Source: Bacteroidia bacterium
GTDB lineage: Bacteria; Bacteroidota; Bacteroidia; J057
Assembly: GCA_041391665.1 (NCBI GenBank)
Contig: JAWKNO010000003.1
Location: forward strand, 744,001-808,000
Length of the DNA: 64,000 nucleotides
Direction of reading: 5' to 3'
Position numbers and translations under genes: made by a program. This document shows positions 7,918 to 17,016 of this stretch, one piece after another; position 1 is the stretch's first letter, and every line of letters starts with the position of its first letter. Below the pieces are notes generated by a model, which was not told the DNA's origin, ran no database searches, and was given only the letters and a program-made list of their open reading frames with translations.

Positions 7918-9906
7918 TTAGTTGCCGGTTGTTTTCATCCGAATTTGTTTCACTTCCTGCAACAACGATTGGGTGACGGAACCGGAAGTAATGTGGGCGG
8001 AATTGCCAAATCCTCTGCGGGCAATTTCGTTCATTTCGGCAATCTTAAATGCTGGTAGTTTGCCAAAGTAAAAAACGCTGAGCGGGATATCTTTGGTGGG
8101 AAGTTTTTCCAGCGGCTTGTCAAGAACCTGTATTTCAAATCCGCCATCTGTGGCAAAAATGATCCGGTTATTTCCGCCTTCTATGAAGTGCAAACGAGCG
8201 ACCTCATAGGCCAGCTCTACGGCTCTGACAGGTTTGGTTTCTCCCGATGAAATCAACTGGTTGATGGTAGCCGCTATTTTTTCCTGTTCTGATGCCGGTA
8301 CCCCGCTGAGTTCGACCGTCGGCCTGCCGGAATAGGTAATTACAGATATTTTATCCTCAGGACGCATATAGGCCAGCAGCTCGGTAAAAGCATGCTGCAA
8401 TAATGGCAATCCATTGGGTTTTCTCATGGAAGCGGATACATCCAGCAAAAATATCAAATTATTGGGGGCGTATCCTGAAAGGTCGTAGCTGCTGTCCACC
8501 CGGGCAGAATCCTCCGCCGTTTTGGCGCCTTTATACAGCATGGCGCTGTCTTCGGCTGAAAATGTTCCGGCGCCTTCGGCCCATACTCCCTTTCGCATCA
8601 ACCGCTCAGGCCATGCGGCAGGAAACAACATCCAAACGGAGCCTTTACGATCACTGTCATTTTGCCCGCTGACGAGAAGATCATTTCTTCCGTCTTCATT
8701 GAGATCTCCCAGCGGACTTACCGACAGGGCCCACTGGTATTTCGATTCAAAAATTCCCTCAAAATTGCGGGAGGTTTCGCTGATTTTGTGATTGTCCAAT
8801 ACCGTCCCATCGCGTTTCAGATACAAAATATATACGGCGCCCCGATCTTTTCCGCCATCATCATCTGAATAGGCACTGACAGCCAGATCCGGAATCGTAT
8901 CTCCGTTCATATCCCCTACCAGGGCAAGGGAAGTTCCCCAACGATCGTCCAGATCGATATATCCCGAAAATCCGTTTTGGTTTGAAATGATTTTCTGATG
9001 ACTTTTGACAGAGCCATCGGGGTTGAGAAACAGCATCCATACCGCCCCTTTATTAAAACCGGCTTCATCATCGAGCATAGCACCTACGGCCAGATCTGCA
9101 ACGCCATCCTGGTCCAGATCCCCCAGCGATTCGACAGAAATCCCAAACTGGTCGCCACGGGTAAGGTTCCCCGAAAAACCCCCACTTCCTGTTTCTATAA
9201 TGACTGTTTTTTTGATTTCACCTTTATCATCCGGAAAAATAATCCAGACGTTTCCTTTTCCTTTTTCGGGATCCATTGCACTTCCAACTGCCCATTCATC
9301 GATCCCATCTCCGTCCATATCTTTTAACAGGGCGACATCCGAGCCAAAGAACTGATCTTTAGCCAGTTGCCCCATGATTCCGGGGGTTCTTCCGCTATAG
9401 AAATAATGTGATTTTACAGATCCGTCTGCTTGTAAAAGGAGCAGCCAGATAGCTCCATATTCAAGTACCCCCAGTTTCGCGCGGGGTTCTGCGACAAGAA
9501 TATCGGGAATCCCATCTTTGTCCCAGTCGCCGGCGGCTTCGATTCTGGAGCCAAACCCTCCCGCCAGAGTTGTATTTCCGGTAAAACCGCTTATGCCGGC
9601 GGCAATTTTTTTCTTTTGTTTGATATTTCCCTCTTTGTCCATAAAAAGAATCCAGAGCGCACCGGCCTCATCGTTGGGGGCGGAGACCGCGATCTCAGAG
9701 ACATTGTCGCCATCGAGGTCTCCGATAGCGGCCAGGCCCCGGCCAAATTCGACCGAAGAAGTGAGGATATCAGCTAATGATTCTGTCTGGCTGCTGAGTT
9801 TTATGTATTCATAAAAAATTCTTTCATGATCCTGAGCCAGGGTCGTGGGCGACAGCAGAAAAAAAAGTGCGGAGGAATTCAGTAAAAAGAAAAAATATTG
9901 GCGCAT
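7918..9906 (-). CDS. Secreted FG-GAP (integrin-like) repeat protein with C-terminal von Willebrand A domain
   Basis: Exported protein of about 662 residues. The ATG at 9906 gives a signal peptide (MRQYFFFLLNSSALFFLLS ending near TLAQ); the longer upstream reading adds 14 residues without purpose. Residues 35-410 carry about six or seven FG-GAP/VCBS-type blade repeats, each with a Ca-binding loop such as GDLDGDNVSEIAVSAP, GDWDKDGIPDILVAEP and GDMNGDTIPDLAVSA, predicted to fold as a beta-propeller. Residues 470-640 form a von Willebrand A domain with the metal site DVSAS and a DGGF strand end. No T9SS sorting tail is visible. Both module types bind proteins or surfaces, so an adhesion or scaffold role is likely, but the ligand is unknown. 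It is the last gene before the mraZ control region on the same strand. Confidence 0.8.
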   Translation of the reverse strand: MRQYFFFLLNSSALFFLLSPTTLAQDHERIFYEYIKLSSQTESLADILTSSVEFGRGLAAIGDLDGDNVSEIAVSAPNDEAGALWILFMDKEGNIKQKKKIAAGISGFTGNTTLAGGFGSRIEAAGDWDKDGIPDILVAEPRAKLGVLEYGAIWLLLLQADGSVKSHYFYSGRTPGIMGQLAKDQFFGSDVALLKDMDGDGIDEWAVGSAMDPEKGKGNVWIIFPDDKGEIKKTVIIETGSGGFSGNLTRGDQFGISVESLGDLDQDGVADLAVGAMLDDEAGFNKGAVWMLFLNPDGSVKSHQKIISNQNGFSGYIDLDDRWGTSLALVGDMNGDTIPDLAVSAYSDDDGGKDRGAVYILYLKRDGTVLDNHKISETSRNFEGIFESKYQWALSVSPLGDLNEDGRNDLLVSGQNDSDRKGSVWMLFPAAWPERLMRKGVWAEGAGTFSAEDSAMLYKGAKTAEDSARVDSSYDLSGYAPNNLIFLLDVSASMRKPNGLPLLQHAFTELLAYMRPEDKISVITYSGRPTVELSGVPASEQEKIAATINQLISSGETKPVRAVELAYEVARLHFIEGGNNRIIFATDGGFEIQVLDKPLEKLPTKDIPLSVFYFGKLPAFKIAEMNEIARRGFGNSAHITSGSVTQSLLQEVKQIRMKTTGN

Positions 9907-9950
9907 GGCAAGGGGATTTGAAAGCAAGATACACATCCGGAGACACAATG

Positions 9951-9980
9951 AAAAAAAGCAGGCCCTTGGGGAGCCTGCTT
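9951..9980 (-). terminator. Rho-independent terminator after the 10031-10642 gene
   Basis: Stem AGCAGGC/GCCTGCT (9957-9963 with 9973-9979) with a 9-base loop, followed on the minus strand by a run of seven T (9951-9957). It lies directly downstream of the small secreted protein gene. A short TAC triplet run (about 9989-10006) sits between the hairpin and the stop codon. Confidence 0.85.
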
Positions 9981-10030
9981 ACGAACTAACTACTACTACT
10001 ACTACTCACAAAACGAATTCTTGAATTATT

Positions 10031-10642
10031 TTATTTGAGTGCGACCAGTTTTTCAACAACATCTGATTCACCGTACACTCTGAAAATAACCTGATCGGTT
10101 AATGCTTTTTCCAGGTTAAACATACGACCGGAGTTTTCATCGAGTTTCACAACATCGGAGAAAATCGTTTTCCGTCTGCTGTCAAGTACTTCTACAAAAA
10201 CAGAGCCATCTTCTTCACCCGAAACATTCAATCGAACTTTTCTGGAGTCAGCGAAGGTAACCACGTCGGCCATAAAGACGGGAGCGGGTTTAGCTTCCAC
10301 CTTAAGTGCCAGTTCCTGTCTGAAATCTCCGTCTTCCCCGGTAACGATGACGACATAATCACCTTTGGGAGCCTGACTGAAGTTGAGCGGTTTGATAAAC
10401 CCGGAAGTTTCTTTGACTTTCTCCCGATATAATTCATGATTTTCAGCATCAACCACACGAATGCGAAGCGATTGCTGGGTAGGTGAATTATATACAAGGT
10501 GAAACAAATTCCCAACGGGGTTCGAAACAATACTGACCTGTGGTTCGTTTAAAGAACTTGCAAGATTACTGGCGCTTTGGCCAAACATGCTGACGGTCAG
10601 AAAAGAGAAAGTTACTAATCCTAAAAGCCTGAATTGGTTCAT
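10031..10642 (-). CDS. Small secreted protein of unknown function with two beta-rich modules
   Basis: A 203-residue protein with a clear signal peptide (MNQFRLLGLVTFSFLTVSMFGQ, cleaved near residue 22). The mature part is predicted beta-rich and appears to have two similar halves: residues 35-110 (ISIV/NPVGNLFHLVYN ... GDYVVIVTGEDGDFRQEL) and 115-203 (VVTFADSRKVRLNVSG ... VIFRVYGESDVVEKLVAL). The first half resembles the Ig-like fold found in T9SS sorting modules (NPVGN... and GDYVVIVT), but the protein lacks a standard sorting end. I do not recognise a family. It has its own good promoter (10687-10717) and terminator, so it is probably a single-gene transcript. Confidence 0.7.
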   Translation of the reverse strand: MNQFRLLGLVTFSFLTVSMFGQSASNLASSLNEPQVSIVSNPVGNLFHLVYNSPTQQSLRIRVVDAENHELYREKVKETSGFIKPLNFSQAPKGDYVVIVTGEDGDFRQELALKVEAKPAPVFMADVVTFADSRKVRLNVSGEEDGSVFVEVLDSRRKTIFSDVVKLDENSGRMFNLEKALTDQVIFRVYGESDVVEKLVALK

Positions 10643-10686
10643 AATAATTTGTTAAGTAAAACATAAGTGCTTTAAAGATTTCTTAA

Positions 10687-10717
10687 CAAACTTACGACTA
10701 TTTTATCAATCTGCAAA
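10687..10717 (-). promoter_or_regulatory. Promoter of the 10031-10642 gene
   Basis: On the minus strand TTTG (10714-10717), a 19-base spacer and TAAGTTTG (10687-10694) match the Bacteroidota consensus TTTG-N19-TAnnTTTG exactly. The expected start point is about 38 bases before the ATG at 10642. Confidence 0.75.
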
Positions 10718-10836
10718 AGATTTTTAAAATATTTTGAATAATTCATAAAAATTTAACTGTTTTTTTATGAATTACTAATTCAGGAAATGACTTAAAAATT
10801 TGTACTTATCTCATTTTCAGTCCTTTATATTTCATC

Positions 10837-11475
10837 TCAAAATCTGTTCATCCACCGGTATAAAATGTCCGTTACATCCGGTTTTAGCAGGAAGGTAAGG
10901 GCAATACCCGCCAATGCGCCCCAAAGATGTGCAGCATGATTGATCTTCATCTCTGACTTGCGGAACATATTTACCAGGCTATATATCATAAATCCCAGTG
11001 CAACCAGATAACCGGGCAGTTGCAGCACGGGCCATTTCTCTGAAATGACCGGCAAACCAAACTTCAAATAAGGATTACAGATGACCGCACTCAGTACAAC
11101 CGCACTAATGGCCCCGGAGGCCCCTACGGAGCCTTCATAAGACGTGTCATTTCTATAACGGATTACCACATACAGGTTGCTGAGCAGCAGCCCCAATATA
11201 TATAGTGCCAAAAACTGCCAATGGCCAAGGCGATGTTCCAGAATAAAACTGAAGAAATAAAAGGAGACCATGTTCATGAGCATATGTAAATAATTGCCAT
11301 GCACAAACCCGCTGGTAAGAATTCGCCAGTATTCCTTATAAATCAGCATATCATAAGGAACGAGGATATTTTTATCCTGGAAATTCTCATCCAGCAATCC
11401 CCAGATGCTCAATCCCAGGGTAATCAGTAAAATGCCAAGTGCAACGGGTGCCTCCAGTATGTAGGATAAAGCCAT
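10837..11475 (-). CDS. Rhomboid-family intramembrane serine protease
   Basis: A 212-residue polytopic membrane protein with the rhomboid signatures: HGNYLHMLMNMVSFYFF near residue 60 (the H..N of the oxyanion region), GSVGASGAISAVVLS near 117-131 with the catalytic serine in GASG, and INHAAHLWGALAGI near 179 with the catalytic histidine. Five to six hydrophobic segments are visible. Rhomboids cut transmembrane segments of other proteins; the substrate is unknown. The ATG at 11475 is followed by a hydrophobic span. The gene stands alone, 204 bases downstream of the prenyl synthase on the same strand, separated from it by a repeat structure. Confidence 0.92.
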   Translation of the reverse strand: MALSYILEAPVALGILLITLGLSIWGLLDENFQDKNILVPYDMLIYKEYWRILTSGFVHGNYLHMLMNMVSFYFFSFILEHRLGHWQFLALYILGLLLSNLYVVIRYRNDTSYEGSVGASGAISAVVLSAVICNPYLKFGLPVISEKWPVLQLPGYLVALGFMIYSLVNMFRKSEMKINHAAHLWGALAGIALTFLLKPDVTDILYRWMNRF

Positions 11476-11566
11476 TATCTTTTCAGGTGTTTATTACGGA
11501 ATACAAATAACCCACTTGAAAAATAATTCCAAAATCAATATTACGGGAAATCTATCACACTTTTTG

Positions 11567-11678
11567 GGTGGCTGAATCAGGAGGATTCGAAGTAGTGTCC
11601 TGTGACTGGGGAATTCACCCGGTGGCTGAGGAGTTGCTTCTGGTGGCTGAGGTTCTCGAAGCCATCGGAAGCAACTCC
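11567..11678. repeat. Inverted repeat with GGTGGCTGA copies behind the prenyl synthase gene
   Basis: GGAGTTGCTTC (11630-11640) and GAAGCAACTCC (11668-11678) form a perfect 11-bp inverted repeat that begins directly at the stop codon of the prenyl synthase. An inner pair TGGCT/AGCCA (within 11643-11664) would extend the structure. The 9-mer GGTGGCTGA occurs three times (11567, 11621, 11642). There is no T-run, so it is not a standard terminator; it may be a REP-like unit or an RNA-stabilising 3' hairpin. Confidence 0.6.
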
Positions 11679-12644
11679 TTATATCTGCCGGTTGGCGATT
11701 TCCTGGAGGTAAGACCGAAGGGGTTCAAACTTTGTCTTTTGGGAGAGCGCTTGTCCCAGAGCTTTGGCCCGGTCAAAATAGCTGAGAATAAGTTTTTGGG
11801 TATGGGCTTCTATATCCAGTTCGCGGAATAAGGTCAGCATTTCCTCCACCTTGGATTCCGTATTTTTCTGCAACAATTCATCAATTTTGGACTTCTGGCC
11901 AGGATCAGCAAGTTCCTGAGCTTTCAGCAAAAGGTAGGTTTTTTTATTTTCAATAATATCACCGCCTACCTGTTTGCCAAATCCTTCCGGCGGAAAAGCG
12001 TCCATCAGATCATCCTGAAGTTGAAAGCCAATACCCAGGCTTTCGCCAAATTCTCTAAACTGGCTGACAATTTCGAGGTCTGCTCCGCCAGCAATTGCGC
12101 CGAGGCTCATACAGCCCCCTAATAAAGCCGCTGTTTTTTTGCGAATCATTTCCAGGTAATCGGGAATGGTGGCATTGGTCTGAATCGCCAAATCCATATC
12201 TTCCATCTGTCCTTCGCAGACAGCCAATGAAACATGGGTATATTCTTTCACCAGTTGTGCTGCCTTTTCGGGAAAATCACGGGTCACCATATCCATGGAA
12301 AATGCAAGCAGTGCATCGCCGGAGAGGATAGCCACATTTTCATCCCACTTGATATGTACGGTGGCATTTCCCCTTCTCACTGGTGCACGGTCCATGATAT
12401 CATCATGAACGAGAGTAAAATTATGAAATACTTCCACCGCCACTGCCAGGTTCATCGCATGGGCAGGCTGTTGCCCGGAGACGGCCTGATAGGCAAGCAT
12501 CGTCAGTATCGGGCGAATTCTTTTTCCCTTTAGAGACAGGATATAGGCCATTGGCTGGTACAAGTTGGCTGGTTTCCGATTGTCCAGCCCGAGATTTTCT
12601 ATATACTTCTCTACGGCGGCTTTTAGCTCAGTGGTATTCTGCAT
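11679..12644 (-). CDS. Polyprenyl (farnesyl/geranylgeranyl-type) diphosphate synthase
   Basis: Trans-isoprenyl diphosphate synthase that condenses isopentenyl diphosphate with an allylic primer in the cytoplasm. It has both aspartate-rich motifs: LVHDDIMDRAPVRRG near residue 82 (first, DDxxD) and FQLQDDLMDAFP near 205 (second), with KGKRIRP near 45 and the KKTA/L motif near 168. From the ATG at 12644 the product has 321 residues, normal for the family; the upstream GTG at 12665 is less likely. Two small residues precede the first motif region, but chain length cannot be set safely from sequence; farnesyl or geranylgeranyl products are the usual choice for this subtype in Bacteroidota. It lies 31 bases after the amidohydrolase gene. 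Confidence 0.92.
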   Translation of the reverse strand: MQNTTELKAAVEKYIENLGLDNRKPANLYQPMAYILSLKGKRIRPILTMLAYQAVSGQQPAHAMNLAVAVEVFHNFTLVHDDIMDRAPVRRGNATVHIKWDENVAILSGDALLAFSMDMVTRDFPEKAAQLVKEYTHVSLAVCEGQMEDMDLAIQTNATIPDYLEMIRKKTAALLGGCMSLGAIAGGADLEIVSQFREFGESLGIGFQLQDDLMDAFPPEGFGKQVGGDIIENKKTYLLLKAQELADPGQKSKIDELLQKNTESKVEEMLTLFRELDIEAHTQKLILSYFDRAKALGQALSQKTKFEPLRSYLQEIANRQI

Positions 12645-12675
12645 GCGGTTTGGGGTAAATAGCACTGCAAAGTAA

Positions 12676-14349
12676 CTAAGGTTTTTTATACCTCACAACC
12701 CCACCTACAATTGTGTATTCAATCTCAGTATTTAGTAGTTTTTCTTCTTCCACTGTCATAATATCCTGAGAAAGGACCGTAAAGTCTGCCAGTTTTCCCA
12801 CCTCCAGAGAACCTTTTTCATTTTCCTGAAAAGCACCATACGCTGCGTCGAGCGTATAGGACCGAAGTGCCTCATCTCTGGTCATTTTCTGGCCGGGCTC
12901 AAATCCGCCGGGAGGGTCTCCGGCAAGGGTTTTACGTGAGACAGAAGCGTAAAAGCAGGCGATAGGGCTAAGGGGCTCTACAGGGGCATCTGTACCATTG
13001 ATCACCTTTGCGCCTGAGTCTATCAGTTTGCGCCAGACATAAGCGCCGTCTTCAATACGTTTTTTCCCCAGCCGGTCAATCGCCCAGGGCCTGTCAGAAG
13101 ACATGTGAATCGCCTGCATAGAAGCGATTACGCCTAGTTGGGCAAAGCGGGGAATATCTTCCGGATCAAGATGTTGGGCATGTTCTATTCTAAAACGAGG
13201 ATCTTTTACCTCCGGGTGTTGTGCAAAAGCGGTTTCAAACCGGTCCAGCACTTCGCGGTTAGCCCTGTCGCCAATGGCGTGAACACATACCTGAAATCCA
13301 TATTTCAGGGCATCTTGTGCTACAGTTTCCACATAGTCCATCGGCATAATGGGGTTGCCAAAATGTCCATGTCTGTCCGAATATTCTTCCAGTAACCACG
13401 CACCCCGGGAGCCCAGTGCACCATCAGCATATAGTTTTATTGCCCGTATGGTCAGATATTCATCTTCTGTTTGTGGTCCGTTTGCATACCAGGTTTGCAG
13501 GAGTTCTTCATTACTCCCGTCGAGCATGGTCCAGAGGCGAACAGACATTTTACCCTCGCGCACAAAAGCCTGAAAGGTTTCTATGGCAGCGGGGCCAGCG
13601 CCTGCATCCTGAAAACTGGTCAGTCCGTTTGCCAGGCATTCGTCAATGGCAGCCTGAAGATCCAGCCGGAGACTTTCGGGGGTATCCTGCGGCACAAATT
13701 TGCCGATCAGTCCGGCAGCGCTCTCCGTAAAAATGCCGGTAGGACGGCCATCGGGATACTGAATAATTTCGCCATCCTCGCCAAAGGTCATACCAGGCGT
13801 AATACCAGCCAATTCCATGGCTTTTGCGTTGGCAAACGCCGCATGTCCGCTGGCATGTGTCAGGAAGACCGGGTTTTGGGGTGAAACGGCGCTCAATTTT
13901 TCGTGGGTCTGGTAGCCGGTAATCATTTCCGGCTGAGGGATCCATTTACTCTGATGCCAGCCCCTTCCGAGTATCCAATCGCCAGGTTTAGATTTGGAGA
14001 CAGCGGCTGCTACTTTTTCCACCAATTCTTCGTAGCTACTCACCGTCATGAGGTTGAGATACCGCTGATTTTCCCCTACCCCCATGATATGCGCATGGCT
14101 TTCTATCAGACCAGGAACCACCGTTTTGCCCTCCAGGTCGAGAATTTCCGTTTTACTTCCGGTCAACGAATGTATTTCGGAAGCAGTACCAACTGCGATA
14201 ATCTTTCCACCTTTAACCGCCACCGCTTCTGCACGAGGCTGCGCAGGGTTTACGGTGTAAATATTGCCGTTTATAAGGACAAAATCGGCAACCGGCCCAG
14301 GGGTGCATGCCGCGAAGATTATGGTAGTCAGAATGAGGAGAATGCGCAT
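12676..14349 (-). CDS. Exported amidohydrolase lipoprotein (YtcJ/amidohydrolase-3 family)
   Basis: A 557-residue metal-dependent hydrolase with a lipoprotein signal (MRILLILTTIIFAAC, lipobox FAAC, Cys15). It follows the YtcJ-like plan: an N-terminal beta-sandwich strand (VLINGNIYTVNP), the metal motif ESHAHIMG near residue 84, CVHAIGDRANREVLDRF near 358, FRIEHAQHL near 387, and NGTDAPVEPLSP near 458, then a C-terminal sandwich strand (GKLADFTVLSQDIM). Family members act on diverse amides and esters; the substrate is unknown. An envelope location is predicted from the lipobox. It lies between the ABC exporter genes and the prenyl synthase on one strand, with 31 bases to the latter. Confidence 0.88.
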   Translation of the reverse strand: MRILLILTTIIFAACTPGPVADFVLINGNIYTVNPAQPRAEAVAVKGGKIIAVGTASEIHSLTGSKTEILDLEGKTVVPGLIESHAHIMGVGENQRYLNLMTVSSYEELVEKVAAAVSKSKPGDWILGRGWHQSKWIPQPEMITGYQTHEKLSAVSPQNPVFLTHASGHAAFANAKAMELAGITPGMTFGEDGEIIQYPDGRPTGIFTESAAGLIGKFVPQDTPESLRLDLQAAIDECLANGLTSFQDAGAGPAAIETFQAFVREGKMSVRLWTMLDGSNEELLQTWYANGPQTEDEYLTIRAIKLYADGALGSRGAWLLEEYSDRHGHFGNPIMPMDYVETVAQDALKYGFQVCVHAIGDRANREVLDRFETAFAQHPEVKDPRFRIEHAQHLDPEDIPRFAQLGVIASMQAIHMSSDRPWAIDRLGKKRIEDGAYVWRKLIDSGAKVINGTDAPVEPLSPIACFYASVSRKTLAGDPPGGFEPGQKMTRDEALRSYTLDAAYGAFQENEKGSLEVGKLADFTVLSQDIMTVEEEKLLNTEIEYTIVGGVVRYKKP

Positions 14350-14430
14350 AGATAAGTTTTTCAGAAAAGTAGAAATTTTTTGAAGGCGGGAAAACCGATT
14401 TGCCGGAATATACGTTGTAAGGAGGTCGCT

Positions 14431-14450
14431 GTACCCCGTTAACGGGGTAC
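14431..14450. repeat. Perfect 20-bp palindrome behind the ABC permease gene
   Basis: GTACCCCGTTAACGGGGTAC is a perfect palindrome in the 112-base gap between the ABC permease stop and the amidohydrolase start. It lacks a T-run on either side. It may serve as a two-fold protein site or a weak transcript-end hairpin. Confidence 0.6.
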
Positions 14451-14461
14451 AAACCCCAAAA

Positions 14462-16993
14462 CTACCCCTCCTTTCTCAAAATTTCCAGCGGTGGATTATT
14501 GAGTACACTCCTGCTATTGGTCAGTCCGATGATCACCGTAATACCGGTTATTACAACAAATACAACCAGGGCTGGAACCACATCAGGCACAAATGCTGTT
14601 TCGAAAGTAAATACCGCCAGTCCCCATGTGCTCAACAATGCGAGTAAAATTCCGGAGAAGGAAGCTAATCCTCCCAAAATCATGTATTCCAGTGCATTGA
14701 TTGTCAATATCTGCCGACGGCTGGCACCCAAAGTTCGCAGCAATACGCTTTCCTGTATTCGTTGGTACTTTGATATGATCACCGAGCCTATCAGCACAAT
14801 CAGTCCGGTAAATATACTAAACATTGCCATAAACCGGATAACAAAGGAGACCTTATTCAGCACTTCTTCCACGGTAGAAAGAATCAGGCCCAAATCCACC
14901 AGAGAAATATTCGGATAGGTAAGGGCAACTTTCTGTTGAAATTTGGCGGAGGTTTCCTGATCGCTCACTTTCGTAATCAATACGTGAAACTGTGGCGCAT
15001 TTTCCAGCACACCTGTCGGAAAAACCACCAGAAAATTGGTCTGCACACGCTGAAAATCCACTTTCCGGAAGCTACCCACATATGTTTTCACAGGTACGCC
15101 CTGGACATCAAATACGACTTCGTCTCCCAGGGACAGTTCCATCGCCCCCTTTCCAAAACCTTCCTCCACTGAAATAAAAATCGTATCGCCTGCATTCCCA
15201 TACCATTTCCCTTCCACAATCTTTTCTGTATCTATGAGCGTATCGCGAAAAGTCACCCGATACTCACGGTTTAATGTGCCGCTGCTCACCCCTTCTGTCG
15301 TGTCGGCCAGTAACTCCTCCCGGCTCCTTCCTTTCAGCGAGTCCAGTCGCATGGTCACAATCGGCACTTGCTGCATAACAGGAAACCCAAATGAACGGGT
15401 AAGTGTGGCGACTTCTTCCTTTTGGTTTGTCTGAATATCGAACAGCACCATATTGGGCAGGTTTCCTTTATCGGAAAAGGCTACGGTTTCGACCAGCAGG
15501 CCCTGTACAAAATACAAAGTGGAAATCAGTCCTGTACCCAGGCCAATGGACACAATCAGCGTGAGGGTCATATTATTGGGACGGTACAGATTCGCCAGAC
15601 TCTGCCTCCACAAATAGCTCCATCGCGCAGGGAAATATTTTCTCACCAGCCACATCGTCAGCCAGGCAAGTCCGGTCAATAGTAAAAATGCCCCTAGCAG
15701 CGAAAGTGAAAATATCAAGGCACTCCGCCATTGTCCGATCTGTAAATAAGCAAAACCAAAGATAAACAGACCAATCAAACCACTTACTGCCCACTGAAGG
15801 TAATCCCGGGACGAAGATTCGGGTTGAAAGGAAGAACGGATGGCACTCAGCGGGGAAACTCTGCGAATGGCCAGCAAAGGCAGGAGCGCAAAAAGCATGG
15901 AAATAATTACCCCAACGCCAATTCCTTCCAGGATAGCAGAAACAGAAATGCCAAAATTGGCTTTAAAAGGCAAAAAATCCCGGAGCACCGCTGGCAAAAT
16001 CGTCTGTATCTGGCTACCCAGAAGTGCCCCCGCAACCGAACCCAAAAAGCCCATCCCACCAATCTGAATCAAAAATATCAGAAATGCCTGGCTACCCGTT
16101 GCCCCCAGGCACCGAAGTACGGCTACGGTATCAATTTTTTCCCGAATATAGATATGTACGGCACTTGCCACACCCACACAACCCAGCAATAATGCCACAA
16201 AACCTACGAGGTTGAGAAATTCGCTCAGATTGGCGAAGGCACGACTGGTATCGTTTTTTTTCTCCTCCACGGTATCATAACGAAGGCTTAGTGCGCGCAT
16301 TTTGGTCTCAAGACCTTTCATCATTTTCTCAACATCCCGCCCATCGTCAAACTTATAGTATCGCTGATAGTTGATGCGGCTACCTTTTTGGACAAGCCCG
16401 GTTTGATCGAGGTATTGCATGGGAATATACACGGGGGCTGCTACCGTAGCGGTGATTCCGCTTTGGCCCGGTACACGCAGGAGTTTGCCGGCAATTTCAA
16501 ACATCAGATTGCCAATCTTTACTGAATCACCTATTTCAGCATTATACTGAAGCATCAGGGTCTGGTCTACCAGCGCGTACTGCCCCTGCTGAAAAGTGCG
16601 CGACACCGCTGCCGGGAGTGCCTCTATTTCTCCATAAAACGGATATTCCCCTTCCAGAGCACGAACCTGTACCAATCGTGTGCCCATGCTTTTGGGAAAA
16701 TAAACCATGGAGGCGAAATACAGTTCATTGGCTTGTTTGCCTCCCAGGGAGTCCATAAATATCAGCGCAGAGTCGCTAAATGCCTGGTTATTGTTGATCA
16801 TCAGATCTGCTCCCAACAGCTTACGCGCTTCCCCCTGAATTTCTTCCCGCAGGTTGTCTTCGAATGAATTAATTGCAACAAGGGCCGCCACTCCGAGGAT
16901 AATCGAAGACGTAAACAATACCAGCCTGGATCGGCTGCGACGACTATCACGCCACGCCATTTTCCAGAGCCATTTATATTTTTCGAAGTTCAT
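14462..16993 (-). CDS. ABC exporter permease, YbbP/FtsX-like
   Basis: An 843-residue inner-membrane permease with two FtsX units, as in E. coli YbbP (about 800 residues). One membrane span near residues 25-45 is followed by a periplasmic domain; three spans at about 265-390 (first FtsX unit), two near 405-460, a span near 485, a second periplasmic domain, and three spans at 720-830 (second FtsX unit). Its start (ATG 16993) is 23 bases after the stop of the ATPase gene. YbbAP-type systems are thought to extract or export hydrophobic molecules or precursors across the envelope; the substrate is unknown. The adjacent divergent TesA-like esterase is the same partner as in E. coli tesA-ybbAP. Confidence 0.9.
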   Translation of the reverse strand: MNFEKYKWLWKMAWRDSRRSRSRLVLFTSSIILGVAALVAINSFEDNLREEIQGEARKLLGADLMINNNQAFSDSALIFMDSLGGKQANELYFASMVYFPKSMGTRLVQVRALEGEYPFYGEIEALPAAVSRTFQQGQYALVDQTLMLQYNAEIGDSVKIGNLMFEIAGKLLRVPGQSGITATVAAPVYIPMQYLDQTGLVQKGSRINYQRYYKFDDGRDVEKMMKGLETKMRALSLRYDTVEEKKNDTSRAFANLSEFLNLVGFVALLLGCVGVASAVHIYIREKIDTVAVLRCLGATGSQAFLIFLIQIGGMGFLGSVAGALLGSQIQTILPAVLRDFLPFKANFGISVSAILEGIGVGVIISMLFALLPLLAIRRVSPLSAIRSSFQPESSSRDYLQWAVSGLIGLFIFGFAYLQIGQWRSALIFSLSLLGAFLLLTGLAWLTMWLVRKYFPARWSYLWRQSLANLYRPNNMTLTLIVSIGLGTGLISTLYFVQGLLVETVAFSDKGNLPNMVLFDIQTNQKEEVATLTRSFGFPVMQQVPIVTMRLDSLKGRSREELLADTTEGVSSGTLNREYRVTFRDTLIDTEKIVEGKWYGNAGDTIFISVEEGFGKGAMELSLGDEVVFDVQGVPVKTYVGSFRKVDFQRVQTNFLVVFPTGVLENAPQFHVLITKVSDQETSAKFQQKVALTYPNISLVDLGLILSTVEEVLNKVSFVIRFMAMFSIFTGLIVLIGSVIISKYQRIQESVLLRTLGASRRQILTINALEYMILGGLASFSGILLALLSTWGLAVFTFETAFVPDVVPALVVFVVITGITVIIGLTNSRSVLNNPPLEILRKEG

Positions 16994-17016
16994 TATTGTA
17001 TATGATTGATACAGCG

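Noticed and set aside
11568..11831. 87-codon plus-strand open frame near the rhomboid and prenyl synthase genes
   Set aside because: More than half overlaps the prenyl synthase gene on the other strand, and the start falls in the repeated GGTGGCTGA region. No domain is visible.
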